From: an uncultured Bacteroidales bacterium
GTDB taxonomy: Bacteria > Bacteroidota > Bacteroidia > Bacteroidales > Bacteroidaceae
Assembly (NCBI GenBank): GCA_937901185.1
Contig: CALCHR010000020.1
Location: 1-8,167, forward strand
Length of the DNA: 8,167 nt
Direction of reading: 5' to 3'
Part shown: in pieces, positions 1 to 6,765 of the stretch
Layout of the letters: the number at the start of each line of letters is the position of its first letter
Numbering within the stretch: the stretch's first letter is position 1
Program-made: the position numbers and the translations under genes
Notes under the pieces: model-generated
What the model was told of the DNA's origin: nothing
The model's database searches: none
Seen by the model: the letters and a program-made list of their open reading frames with translations, nothing else

Positions 1-448
1 GATACCAGCCTTTGAAAGCCTTGCGGTGTCCGTAACGCTCCCAGACTTCGTCGATCAGACGTGTTTCAATGCTCCAGCGTGCATCGACATCAACATCTTT
101 GTAGTGTCCGTTGTGGCGCAGACAGTAGGTGCGTTGGCACACCTCGCAGAAGAAATGGGCGTGGTGGTCGGCCAGCGAGGAGTGGCAGCCTTCGTTGCAG
201 CGGCAGTCCTCTTCGCATACGGCATATTTGGCTTGTCCGCTTCCATCGTCCACGCTATGGACGAGGTGCTTTTCCAGAAAGAGCGTCAGGGTGCGGAAGA
301 TGGTAGATTTGTCCACCGTGACCAACCTGTTTTCCAAATCTCCGAGCGACATGGCGCAGGGGCTTTCTGTCAGCTCGCGCAGAATGAGCAGGCGCATGGC
401 TGTGGGCTTCACCCCGCGCAGTTCTAAAAATCGTTCCAAGTTTTCCAT
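1..448 (-). CDS. Fur-family metal-dependent regulator, N-terminal part, read-through into a DUF4434-like segment (partial)
   Basis: A Fur-family repressor senses a metal (Fe, Zn or Mn) or peroxide and binds operator DNA as a dimer. The ATG at 448 begins MENLERFLELRGVKPTAMRL, a typical Bacteroidetes Fur start. Residues 1-75 form the winged helix, with the recognition region DKSTIFRTL at 46-54. Next come a Cys-rich stretch (C78, C82, C84, C88), metal-ligand histidines (H95, H96, H98) and the first zinc CxxC (C101, C104). After YCL (108-110) the family similarity stops. A Fur protein would continue with an IP/LP-rich dimerisation strand and a second CxxC, and neither is present in any frame. Residues 111-149 instead end with IDEVWERYGH and FKGWY, which I recognise as DUF4434-like (glycoside-hydrolase-type fold). 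The frame is open at the window edge. The gene lies 39 bp downstream of the msrC-like gene with no promoter seen between them, so it is probably co-transcribed. The Fur call is firm; the nature of the tail is inference. Confidence 0.8.
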   Translation of the reverse strand, partial: MENLERFLELRGVKPTAMRLLILRELTESPCAMSLGDLENRLVTVDKSTIFRTLTLFLEKHLVHSVDDGSGQAKYAVCEEDCRCNEGCHSSLADHHAHFFCEVCQRTYCLRHNGHYKDVDVDARWSIETRLIDEVWERYGHRKAFKGWY

Positions 449-487
449 ACTATATAATCTATTGTGCCGCTGGCGCTGAGGGCTGCG

Positions 488-961
488 TTATTGGTAGAGC
501 AGCGTTACGATTTTCTCGAGCCATGCCTTGTCTGTCTCGTCGAAAGTGGCTAGGTGTTCGCTGTCGATGTCCAGCACCGCCACGATGCTTTCGCCCTGCC
601 ACACGGGCACTACAATCTCGCTGCGCGAAAGACTGCTGCAGGCTATATGGCCCGGAAATTTCTCAACGTCCTCCACCACCTGTGTCTCTTGCGTCTTCCA
701 GGCTGTGCCGCAAACGCCTCTACCGAACTTTATCCTTGTGCAGGCTATCGGTCCTTGGAAGGGACCTAGCACAAGTTCGCCGTCGGCCACGCGATAGAAT
801 CCCGTCCACCAAAACCGGAATGTGGCATGGAGCATGGCCGCCATGTTGGCCATGTTGGCAATGGTGTCGTGCTCGCCGGCCACCACCGCAGCCATCTGCT
901 TATATAGTTCGGCGTAGCGCTCCGCTTTTCCGCCTTCGGGGATAATGAAATGTTCAGCCAT
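488..961 (-). CDS. msrC: Free methionine-(R)-sulfoxide reductase, GAF domain (fRMsr/MsrC)
   Basis: Reduces free methionine-R-sulfoxide to methionine in the cytoplasm, an oxidant-repair function that uses thioredoxin-type reductant. The 157-residue protein is one GAF domain, the usual length for the family. The family's three cysteines are present as C74 (in PIACTRI), C84 (in GRGVCGTAW) and C108 (in HIACSSLSRSEIVVPV). Their spacing of 10 and 24 matches the resolving and catalytic cysteines known in the E. coli enzyme. The family-typical WTGFY (52-56) and LVLGPFQGP (63-71) are also present. The ATG at 961 lies about 20 bp downstream of a TATCTTTG -7 element. The Fur-family gene follows on the same strand after 39 bp, so the pair may form a small oxidative-stress or metal unit; that link is inference. 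Confidence 0.93.
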   Translation of the reverse strand: MAEHFIIPEGGKAERYAELYKQMAAVVAGEHDTIANMANMAAMLHATFRFWWTGFYRVADGELVLGPFQGPIACTRIKFGRGVCGTAWKTQETQVVEDVEKFPGHIACSSLSRSEIVVPVWQGESIVAVLDIDSEHLATFDETDKAWLEKIVTLLYQ

Positions 962-981
962 AATTTTCTATCTGAATGTTG

Positions 982-989
982 CAAAGATA
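982..989 (-). promoter_or_regulatory. Bacteroidetes -7 element of the msrC-like gene
   Basis: The minus strand reads TATCTTTG, an exact match to the Bacteroidetes -7 consensus TAnnTTTG, about 20 bp upstream of the ATG at 961. No good TTTG box is visible 19-21 nt further upstream, so only the -7 half is supported. Confidence 0.6.
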
Positions 990-1071
990 AGGATTTTCTT
1001 GTAGCCGCCTCTTGTGTCTTGGCAATGTTTTTCTTAAAAAAAGTTTTGAGCGAGATGGCATCTATCAGTAT

Positions 1072-1084
1072 CTTCTGCCAGAAG
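1072..1084. repeat. 13-bp palindrome upstream of the ndk promoter
   Basis: CTTCTG, one C, then CAGAAG: a perfect inverted repeat with a single-base centre, ending 15 bp before the -33 box of the ndk promoter. It lies in the 264-bp divergent region between the msrC-like gene and ndk. The position would suit a regulator site, but a 6-bp arm could arise by chance. Confidence 0.35.
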
Positions 1085-1099
1085 TTTTCTGAGTTTTAT

Positions 1100-1131
1100 T
1101 TTGTCGGGAATCAGAATCTTTGGTATCTTTG
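1100..1131 (+). promoter_or_regulatory. Bacteroidetes-type promoter of ndk
   Basis: TTTG (1100-1103), a 20-nt spacer, then TATCTTTG (1124-1131). This matches both boxes and the spacing of the Bacteroidetes primary sigma factor promoter. Transcription should start near 1138, which gives ndk a leader of about 90 nt. The leader contains a small hairpin (CTCAT aga ATGAG, about 1168-1180). Confidence 0.75.
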
Positions 1132-1225
1132 CCCAAGATGTGCCGCCTTGTTATGGGGAGCAAAGGCTCATAGAATGAGTGGCGCACTGATGGATGATAA
1201 TTTATTTACCTTAAACAATATATTT

Positions 1226-1693
1226 ATGGCTATTGAAAAGACACTCGTACTTCTAAAGCCTTGCACCTTGCAACGCGGCTTGGTAGGAGAAATTACCGGA
1301 CTATTTGAGAAAAAAGGCCTTCGCATCTGTGGTATGAAGATGATGTGGCTGACCGACGAACTTTTGAGCGAACACTATGCGCACCTTAGCGAGAAACCCT
1401 TCTTCCAACGCGTGAAGGACGCTATGATGACTGCGCCGGTCATCGCCCTCTGCCTTGAAGGCGTAGATGCCATTGCGGCTGTCAGAGCATTTGCCGGCCC
1501 CACCAACGGACGCCTTGCCGCTCCCGGCACCATTCGTGGCTCTTACTGCATGAGCTTCCAAGAGAACATTGTGCACGCCAGCGACTCAGCCGAGACTGCC
1601 GAGGTGGAACTGAAGCGCTTCTTCCGTCCCGAAGAAATCTTTGAGTGGAAGCAAGCTTACTTCGACTTCCTCTATGCTAACGACGAGTTTTAA
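1226..1693 (+). CDS. ndk: Nucleoside diphosphate kinase
   Basis: Transfers the gamma-phosphate from ATP to other NDPs through a phospho-histidine intermediate, keeping the cytoplasmic (d)NTP pools balanced. The 155-residue product, beginning MAIEKTLVLLKP, has the family length. K11 is the ATP-phosphate lysine. The active-site signature NIVHASDS holds the phosphorylated His at H117. GPTNGRLAAPGTIRG (91-105) is the nucleotide-binding stretch and FFRPEEIFEW (132-141) the C-terminal family block. The frame is open upstream back to about 950, but similarity starts at this ATG, so longer starts are rejected. The gene is monocistronic, with its own promoter at 1100-1131 and a terminator at 1728-1756. 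It has no ATA isoleucine codons. Confidence 0.97.
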   Translation: MAIEKTLVLLKPCTLQRGLVGEITGLFEKKGLRICGMKMMWLTDELLSEHYAHLSEKPFFQRVKDAMMTAPVIALCLEGVDAIAAVRAFAGPTNGRLAAPGTIRGSYCMSFQENIVHASDSAETAEVELKRFFRPEEIFEWKQAYFDFLYANDEF

Positions 1694-1727
1694 GACATTG
1701 TCCTTTGGCAGACAATCAACCCCTATG

Positions 1728-1756
1728 GAGAGGCCCTTTGGAGTCTCTCTTTTTTT
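1728..1756 (+). terminator. Rho-independent terminator of ndk
   Basis: GAGAG (1728-1732) pairs with CTCTC (1745-1749), extended by a G-T wobble and a C-G pair. The stem is followed by seven T (1750-1756). It lies 34 bp after the ndk stop codon on the plus strand. Confidence 0.8.
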
Positions 1757-1777
1757 GTGCAGCGATGGGTGGATTTC

Positions 1778-1861
1778 TTAGTAAGCTACTAGGAAAAACT
1801 AGTAAACTACAAATTTTTCTTAGTAAACTCCGAGTTTTTCCTAGTAAACTCCGAAGAAAAG
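1778..1861. repeat. Four tandem copies of a 21-bp repeat
   Basis: Units lie at 1778-1798, 1799-1819, 1820-1840 and 1841-1861. Each begins with (C/T)TAGTAA(A/G)CT followed by (A/C)C and ends in an A- or T-rich run. Units 3 and 4 share their first 14 bases except position 1; unit 1 is the most divergent. Units also contain or create inverted repeats: TAGTA agc TACTA inside unit 1 and ACTAG gaaaaa CTAGT across the unit 1/2 border. The array lies between the ndk and receptor terminators, so it is probably outside both messages. The 21-bp period equals seven codons and two DNA helical turns. No coding role is supported. Confidence 0.85.
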
Positions 1862-1947
1862 GCAAAAAATGGCCCTTGATTTTCAGTGGTTTACAAAGAG
1901 GCGCGGCGAGGCTTTTGCGCCGACAGAAAGATGCCCCGGTTCTTTTC
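1862..1947. other. Non-coding stretch between convergent genes
   Basis: No credible gene. It contains a short inverted repeat GGCGC (1901-1905) / GCGCC (1917-1921). An open frame across 1705-2085 on the plus strand crosses both terminators and the repeat array, starts with TTG and resembles nothing known to me, so it is not called. Confidence 0.6.
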
Positions 1948-1951
1948 ATAA

Positions 1952-1994
1952 AACAGGTGGGTGCAGCCCAATGTTACGGCTACACCCACCTGTT
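1952..1994 (-). terminator. Strong hairpin terminator of the TonB-dependent receptor gene
   Basis: A perfect 12-bp stem, AACAGGTGGGTG (1952-1963) with CACCCACCTGTT (1983-1994). One mismatch is followed by a further 4 bp (AGCC 1965-1968 with GGCT 1978-1981) around a 9-nt loop. On the minus strand the stem ends in TTTT, which gives a short U-tract. It lies about 80 bp beyond the receptor stop codon. The plus side (GTTTG) is weaker, but the hairpin could act in both directions between the convergent genes. Confidence 0.75.
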
Positions 1995-2074
1995 GTTTGT
2001 CCGAAAGAGTAAGAAGCTGTCAAGGAGACCGTTGGGCTTGGAGTGTCTTACGCAATATCCTTTTCCGTGGAGCG

Positions 2075-4486
2075 TTAAAATCTAATGTTGATGTCGGCAC
2101 CGAAGTGGACCGGCACGCCCTGCTGTGCAAATCGGCGACCCATGCTCTCAAAGCAGAAGGTGTTGTAGTCGGTCTGCGTGAGGTTCTTTCCCCACAAGGC
2201 AAGGTGGATGTTGCCGGCAAACTCGGCAGAGAGGCGTGCGCCGAGCAGTGCATAGAAATTTTGGCTAAAGCTGTTTGCCTCGTCCCACCAAATGCGTCCC
2301 GCGCCGCTAAAGTCGGCACTGATGCCAAGAGCCTTGATGGCTTTGCAACTCAGCGGTTGGCGATAGGCTACCACCATGTTGACCGTATGTTCGGGCACGA
2401 AGGGCACGCGGTTGCCAGTGTAGTCCACCGGCTGGTCGTTGCTGGTGCCTAGGTCGTAGTTGGTGAAAGCCGCGTGGGTATATCCGTATCCGGCCGAGAG
2501 CGTCAGGCGGTTGTTGAGCAGTGCGCCGCGGGCTGCCAGTTCTACACCGTAGCTACGGCTCTTGCCGGCATTCACCATGATGCGTCCCATACCGCTGTCG
2601 GAGAAGCGGGCGAGCTGCTGGTTGTGGGTGTCCATCAGGAAGAAAGTGTAGTCGAACTGCAAGGCGCCTTTGCAGAAATTCAAGTGGCCGCCCAGTTCGT
2701 AGTTCCATGACTCCTCGGGCTTGTAGGCAAGGTCGGAAATTTGGGGTTCAGCAGGAATGTTTTTGCTGAGCACGCCGGTCATGCCGTTGATGGCAGCCTC
2801 TTTTGAAGCCTCAGGGAGCGGCATGCGGTTGATGGTCTCTACGCAAAAGTCCTTCACGTCGGTCATCATTGTTCTGCGCAGCATGGTTTGCGAGAGGTCA
2901 GAGTAGGCCTGAATGTTATATCCTCCGGAGCGATAGCCCTTAGATACGGAGGCATAGACATTGCCGCGTCCGCGCTTGTGGTCATATTGCAAAGCGAACT
3001 TAGGCAGCAGTTGCCAAGAGTCGTCGTAGAGGTTGCCGTTGAGCTCGGGCGTAGACTGGAAGTCGTTGTTTATGCGGAAGGAGGGCATCTGAAAATTGTA
3101 GCCGATGGGGGCCGACGTGCCCGATTTAAGATGTAGCTCGCGGTAGTCGTAGTCTAGGCGCAAGCCCACAATGGCAGAGAGTCCGGCACCCAGCTTCACC
3201 GTGCTTTGGTGGAAGAGGGCAGCGTTCAAAGAGGGGGTGCGCAGGTCGGCAACGAATGGGATACCAGTGCCGGTAAAAGAAAGCGACATGGGGGGCTGCT
3301 GGGGGAGCACATTGGCAAACTGCTGGTTCAAGAAACCAACACCGTCCTGGTAGAACGAAACCGGGCAATCGGTTTTCAAGTTCTGGTACATGAAGAAAGC
3401 ACCAGAGGTCCATTGCCAACGGCCTTGTCCTCTGCTCTTAAGAGAAACTTCTTCAGTGACGGTCTGTATGTGTTGCTTTTGGGTCAAGGAAAAAATATCG
3501 GCCGCAGTGAAATCCTGGTCCATAAAGAGGCGGTCGTTTAAGTTCTGGTAGGAGGTGATAGAGGAGAGCGTAAGTTTGGGCAAGCGCCACTCCAGTCCCA
3601 AACCGGTGTTGAGCACGCCGCGGCGGTAAGTGCTGGGGCGGTTTTGTGCAATGATGCCGCTCTCCGGCGAACCATCAGCCAGGAAATAGGGGCAAGCATC
3701 CTCGTCGCTGTATTCATAAGAGGCTGTCAAGTCGGCACGGAATACGTCTGTTGGTTTCCACGCCAGTTTAATTCTGCCACCTCCCGCTTCAGCGCCGTCG
3801 GCATGTTCGCCGGTGGCCTTGTTGTAGAAGAAACCGTCTTCGCCATCGTAGTATCCGCTAAAGGAAAGTCCAAATTTCTCCGAAGGGCGTAGCTGTGTGG
3901 AGAACGAAGCCTTGCGGCCGCTGTTGCGTCCGGAAGCACCGAGTTGAAGTTCTGTACCTTGATAAACCTTATTGGGTTTTGCTGCATAAGTGGGCAGAGG
4001 GTCCGCCGTAAATACGCGGATGAGTCCGCCCATCGTGTTGCGTCCGTAGAGTGTGGCTTGTGGGCCGCGCAAAACGTCTACGCGCACCACATCGAGGAAA
4101 GAAAAGTCGTAGCTGCTCTTGTCAACGAGGGGCACATTATCTATATATACGCCGACGGCCGGGGTGTTCATGCGCGAGCCGATGCCGCGGATGTAGACAG
4201 CGCTGGTGATGCGCGAGCCATAATCGGGCATGAAAAAGTTGGGGGCTGCAACAGATAGTCCCTTGATGGCATCTACATCACGCACTTGCAAATCGCTTTT
4301 TCCAAAGAGGGAAACCGACATGGGTTGGCGGCGCAGATTGGAAGTCTCTTTGGGAGAGGCTACCACCACTGCTTCTTCGATGTCGATGACGCGTGAGCTG
4401 TCCGGCAGAGATTCTGAGAAATTATTGGCAAAGGAAACACTTGCACAACTGGCTGCAAGTAAAAAAGAAATAGTCTTGAGACTCAT
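2075..4486 (-). CDS. TonB-dependent outer-membrane receptor (ferric-chelate/pesticin-receptor-like type)
   Basis: An outer-membrane beta-barrel importer powered by TonB-ExbBD. The 803-residue protein starts with a signal peptide (MSLKTISFLLAASCASVSFA, cleavage about residue 20). A TonB-box-like DIEEAVVVAS follows (35-44), then the plug domain (about 45-160) with YIRGIGSR and RGPQATLYGRNTMGG (130-144). The 22-strand barrel occupies the rest, ending in the outer-membrane sorting residue F (INIRF). The plug motif and SITSYQ/TEEVSL barrel features fit the iron-chelate receptor group. It is not SusC-like: it is shorter, lacks the N-terminal carboxypeptidase-regulatory-like domain and has no SusD gene beside it. 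The TTG six bases upstream (4492) is possible, but the ATG at 4486 is preferred. It has its own promoter and a palindrome just before the start. The substrate cannot be read from sequence; an iron chelate is the first guess. Confidence 0.92.
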   Translation of the reverse strand: MSLKTISFLLAASCASVSFANNFSESLPDSSRVIDIEEAVVVASPKETSNLRRQPMSVSLFGKSDLQVRDVDAIKGLSVAAPNFFMPDYGSRITSAVYIRGIGSRMNTPAVGVYIDNVPLVDKSSYDFSFLDVVRVDVLRGPQATLYGRNTMGGLIRVFTADPLPTYAAKPNKVYQGTELQLGASGRNSGRKASFSTQLRPSEKFGLSFSGYYDGEDGFFYNKATGEHADGAEAGGGRIKLAWKPTDVFRADLTASYEYSDEDACPYFLADGSPESGIIAQNRPSTYRRGVLNTGLGLEWRLPKLTLSSITSYQNLNDRLFMDQDFTAADIFSLTQKQHIQTVTEEVSLKSRGQGRWQWTSGAFFMYQNLKTDCPVSFYQDGVGFLNQQFANVLPQQPPMSLSFTGTGIPFVADLRTPSLNAALFHQSTVKLGAGLSAIVGLRLDYDYRELHLKSGTSAPIGYNFQMPSFRINNDFQSTPELNGNLYDDSWQLLPKFALQYDHKRGRGNVYASVSKGYRSGGYNIQAYSDLSQTMLRRTMMTDVKDFCVETINRMPLPEASKEAAINGMTGVLSKNIPAEPQISDLAYKPEESWNYELGGHLNFCKGALQFDYTFFLMDTHNQQLARFSDSGMGRIMVNAGKSRSYGVELAARGALLNNRLTLSAGYGYTHAAFTNYDLGTSNDQPVDYTGNRVPFVPEHTVNMVVAYRQPLSCKAIKALGISADFSGAGRIWWDEANSFSQNFYALLGARLSAEFAGNIHLALWGKNLTQTDYNTFCFESMGRRFAQQGVPVHFGADINIRF

Positions 4487-4487
4487 A

Positions 4488-4515
4488 TGCAAACATATAT
4501 TTTTTTACGTTTGCA
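4488..4515 (-). promoter_or_regulatory. Inverted repeat between the receptor -7 box and start codon (candidate operator or leader hairpin)
   Basis: TGCAAACATA (4488-4497) and TACGTTTGCA (4506-4515) form a 10-bp inverted repeat with one mismatch (a G-U pair in RNA) around an 8-nt AT-only centre. It overlaps the last bases of the -7 box, spans the likely transcription start and ends one base before the ATG at 4486. As DNA it could be a repressor operator. As RNA, if transcription starts early enough, it would form a hairpin at the ribosome-binding region. Confidence 0.55.
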
Positions 4516-4544
4516 AAAGTACAAGAAAGCTCAGAGTCTCACAA
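4514..4544 (-). promoter_or_regulatory. Bacteroidetes-type promoter of the TonB-dependent receptor gene
   Basis: On the minus strand TTG (4544-4542), a 20-nt spacer, then TACTTTTG (4521-4514). This fits the -33/-7 pattern and means the receptor can be transcribed separately from the genes upstream. Its upstream end abuts the stop codon of the ATP-grasp gene at 4548. Confidence 0.7.
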
Positions 4545-4547
4545 TCC

Positions 4548-5597
4548 TTATTTGTTAGGATATGTGGGAGCCTGTTCTTTGAAGAAACCCTCAGCACAAA
4601 GGAGCCCTTGCTCGCCGGGAGCCACCAGTTTGCGCAGCGAGATGGCTGCATGCCCCATGGTGCGGCGCAGGTTGATTTCTACACAAGGGTGCAGGCGCAA
4701 AGTTTGGCAGTTTGGCTCTTCAACCAGCATCATGTCGATGCCCAACGGCCCGCGGTAATGGCCTGCCAAGAGTAGGCTCAACTCCTTCTCGCAGGCTGCC
4801 GCCACCAGACTTAGCAGTTTGGTGGAAACCTCAGGGAGCATCTCTCGAAGCGTATCTTCATCGGCCACGATGTTACCCATATAACTGCCCGAAGTGTGGG
4901 TGCGAAAGAGCGAAAGACCTTGGTAGGAAACCGCATTGTCCTCGGCAGAGAACTCCATGGCAAAATCAATCTTGCGAAGATAATAAGGCTCCACCTCAAT
5001 GGCGTGTTGCTCGCGGAGCACTTTCTTGATTCTGAACTCCACATTCTCGCTCGTGGGCAGACCGGTTCTGAACACCCCGCGACCACTGCCGGACCACGGC
5101 GCCTTCAGCATCGCCGTGCCGTAGCGCTCGATGGTTTGGAGCGCCTCCTCAAAGGAGGTGCACCAAGTAGATTCGCCAATGAGCATAGGAGAAAGAGGCA
5201 CCAGTTTGCTAAGTAGAGACACCGCCAAACTTCGGCTGCTGAACTGTCGGATATCCTCAAGAGCCTTGTTGGTGGGGAGCAGTCTCTCCGGAACTCCCAG
5301 TTTTCTCAGACGATGCACCAACGCCTTGTTCCACCCCCATGGCTCGATGCACTCAATAGCGGCGTAGTCAAAGGAGGCTAGTTCTTCCTCGTAGATGTAG
5401 TGTATGTTTTTGGTGTAAGCGCTGTCGTAAATATTTGCCCCTTTCGGAAGCAATAAGACATCACCTTCCTCAGCCCAAAAGGCAGCTAGGGGGGCTATGG
5501 ATTGTGCGGTGAGTTGGGCAGCCTTAGTCTCGTTGTAAAAAGGAGAGTCGGAGGCCAAGGCTTCATCGTGTGAGGGGTTGAAGATGTGCAGTACCAT
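4548..5597 (-). CDS. ATP-grasp-like protein of unknown substrate, Bacteroidetes type
   Basis: A 349-residue soluble protein with no signal peptide or membrane segment. The N-terminus HIFNPSHDEALAS (4-16) is a conserved family opening. LKAPWSGSGRGV (164-175) looks like the ATP-grasp lysine plus glycine-rich ATP loop. GIDMM (286-290) and HPCVEINLRRTMGH (303-316) resemble the metal/ATP-binding end of an ATP-grasp fold, with E307 and N309 as candidate Mg ligands. ATP-grasp enzymes join a carboxylate to an amine or thiol through an acyl-phosphate, but the substrate here is not known. The start at 5597 comes 12 bp after the patatin gene's stop codon, so the two are almost certainly one transcript. 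No promoter is seen between them. Confidence 0.75.
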   Translation of the reverse strand: MVLHIFNPSHDEALASDSPFYNETKAAQLTAQSIAPLAAFWAEEGDVLLLPKGANIYDSAYTKNIHYIYEEELASFDYAAIECIEPWGWNKALVHRLRKLGVPERLLPTNKALEDIRQFSSRSLAVSLLSKLVPLSPMLIGESTWCTSFEEALQTIERYGTAMLKAPWSGSGRGVFRTGLPTSENVEFRIKKVLREQHAIEVEPYYLRKIDFAMEFSAEDNAVSYQGLSLFRTHTSGSYMGNIVADEDTLREMLPEVSTKLLSLVAAACEKELSLLLAGHYRGPLGIDMMLVEEPNCQTLRLHPCVEINLRRTMGHAAISLRKLVAPGEQGLLCAEGFFKEQAPTYPNK

Positions 5598-5609
5598 TTT
5601 CTGCGGGCT

Positions 5610-6461
5610 TTAGAGATTCAAAGTGACCTTCTCAAAAGCCTTCCGAGCACACTCGTAGCCTTCCTGGTAAAGGGCTTCGAGTTTCTGAGTATTGCTTTCC
5701 AATCTGCCAACCTCAATGGGGCGCTCCGGACAAATGAGTAGTACGCGTCCCTCAGCTTCCAGTTGCTCCACGAGTTGCAGCTGTTGATTGTAGCGCTTAT
5801 TTCGCTTGCTCAATAAGAGACGTAGGCGAGGGTAGTCCTTATATATATACTTAGGAATCTTTCTGTCATTTTCCTGCTTGCGGAAACCTCTGTTGCGGGT
5901 GAGCACTACGACGTTGACAGGATGACCCATCTCGATGGAACGCTCTATGGGGATGGAGTCCACAATACCGCCGTCGAGCATAGGCTCTCCGTCTACGTCC
6001 ACAATGGGGCAGACGAAAGGCAGGCTGCTTGATGCTTTTACAATCTGAATGAGGCGCTCGGGATTGCTGCGGTCGTCCATGTAACAGGCTTTACCGGTGC
6101 GGCAGTTGGTAGTCACTATCTCAAACTGTGCCTTACTGGTGAAGTAGGTATCGTAGTCGAAGGGAAGTTCTTTGTTAGGAAGCGTGTCGTACATAAACTT
6201 CTGGTCGAAGATGCTTCGCTGTGTAAGGAAATAGCGAAATCCTATATAGCGATACTTCTCCAAGAGGTCAATGTTAGAGGCGCGGGCTCTTCCGCGTTGC
6301 CTACTGATGTACGACAATCCGTTGCATGCTCCTGCCGATACGCCGATGCTGTAGGGGAAGTAGATTTTGTGGTCGAGCAAGTAGTCCAGCACGCCGGTTG
6401 TAAATACACCGCGCATGCCGCCGCCTTCGAGAACCAGTCCGGTTGTAGCATCCAGTTGCAT
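5610..6461 (-). CDS. Patatin-like phospholipase (YjjU-type)
   Basis: A predicted serine acyl-hydrolase acting on phospholipids or other acyl esters with a Ser-Asp dyad. The 283-residue protein has all patatin signatures: the oxyanion loop GGGMRG (13-18), the nucleophile elbow GVSAG (40-44, Ser42) and DGG (163-165, catalytic Asp163). The C-terminal part (YKDYPRLRLLLSKRNKRYNQQL and following) fits the bacterial YjjU-like subgroup. No signal peptide is evident, so it is likely cytoplasmic or peripheral. The frame is open to a TTG at 6491, but that codon lies inside the -7 promoter box (6489-6496), so the ATG at 6461 is chosen. It is the first gene of a unit with the ATP-grasp protein 12 bp downstream. 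Confidence 0.92.
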   Translation of the reverse strand: MQLDATTGLVLEGGGMRGVFTTGVLDYLLDHKIYFPYSIGVSAGACNGLSYISRQRGRARASNIDLLEKYRYIGFRYFLTQRSIFDQKFMYDTLPNKELPFDYDTYFTSKAQFEIVTTNCRTGKACYMDDRSNPERLIQIVKASSSLPFVCPIVDVDGEPMLDGGIVDSIPIERSIEMGHPVNVVVLTRNRGFRKQENDRKIPKYIYKDYPRLRLLLSKRNKRYNQQLQLVEQLEAEGRVLLICPERPIEVGRLESNTQKLEALYQEGYECARKAFEKVTLNL

Positions 6462-6488
6462 AGAGGTAAGAGGGTTGAATATTCTCTG

Positions 6489-6519
6489 CAAAGTTAGTAT
6501 TTTGTGTTGGAACTATCAA
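6489..6519 (-). promoter_or_regulatory. Bacteroidetes-type promoter of the patatin/ATP-grasp unit
   Basis: On the minus strand TTG (6519-6517), a 20-nt spacer, then TAACTTTG (6496-6489). The match to the -33/-7 pattern is good. The start site would be near 6482, giving a leader of about 20 nt before the ATG at 6461, and ruling out the TTG at 6491 as start codon. Confidence 0.7.
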
Positions 6520-6765
6520 TCGGAAGCAGTGTTAAAGAAGTCTTAGAAACTACTATGTGCGACTACTTGCACTACCTATAAAAATGCTTGACTGACTTTT
6601 TGGCATGAATATCAGGCTGTTGTCTGCTTTCTGAGGGATTGTTTTCTGCCAGATAGTCATAAAAATATAATAATTGTTATATACTTTTTCTCGGAATGGT
6701 TTTGGTAGTATGAAGAGTAAAAGAGTGTGTAGAAAATATTTAGTTGGAATCTAAAATTTGAAAAT
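6520..6765. other. AT-rich divergent intergenic region upstream of the Clp ATPase gene
   Basis: No gene or RNA seen; the longest ATG-started frames are about ten codons. For the Clp gene only a partial -7 match is visible (TACTTTTT, 6682-6689) with no good -33 box, so its promoter may use another sigma factor or be weak. A small hairpin, TTTAG (6739-6743) with CTAAA (6751-6755), sits 10 bp before the Clp start. No CIRCE-type heat-shock inverted repeat was found. Confidence 0.5.

Noticed and set aside
1138..1173. Short upstream frame of 11 codons in the ndk leader
   Set aside because: It starts about where transcription should begin, has no ribosome-binding context and no recognisable leader-peptide features.
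950..1225. Longer start for ndk
   Set aside because: The frame is open but overlaps the msrC-like start and the ndk promoter, and similarity begins exactly at MAIEKTL (1226).
1705..2085. Plus-strand open frame of 126 codons with a heptad-like SKL repeat
   Set aside because: It starts with TTG inside the ndk 3' end region, crosses two terminators and owes its peptide repeat to the 21-bp DNA array; no family resemblance.
2474..4258. Several plus-strand open frames across the receptor gene
   Set aside because: All are antisense shadows of the receptor, which has a signal peptide, plug and barrel motifs in the minus frame.
2075..4486. SusC-type polysaccharide utilisation receptor
   Set aside because: The protein is too short, lacks the SusC N-terminal extension domain and there is no SusD partner or glycan enzyme next to it.
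6462..6491. Patatin start at the TTG at 6491
   Set aside because: That codon lies within the -7 promoter element, so it cannot be in the transcript from that promoter; the ATG at 6461 precedes the first conserved motif properly.
6549..6575. Three ACTAC(T) direct repeats upstream of the Clp gene
   Set aside because: Spacing is irregular (13 and 9 bp) and the match is only five to six bases, within chance for an AT-rich region.
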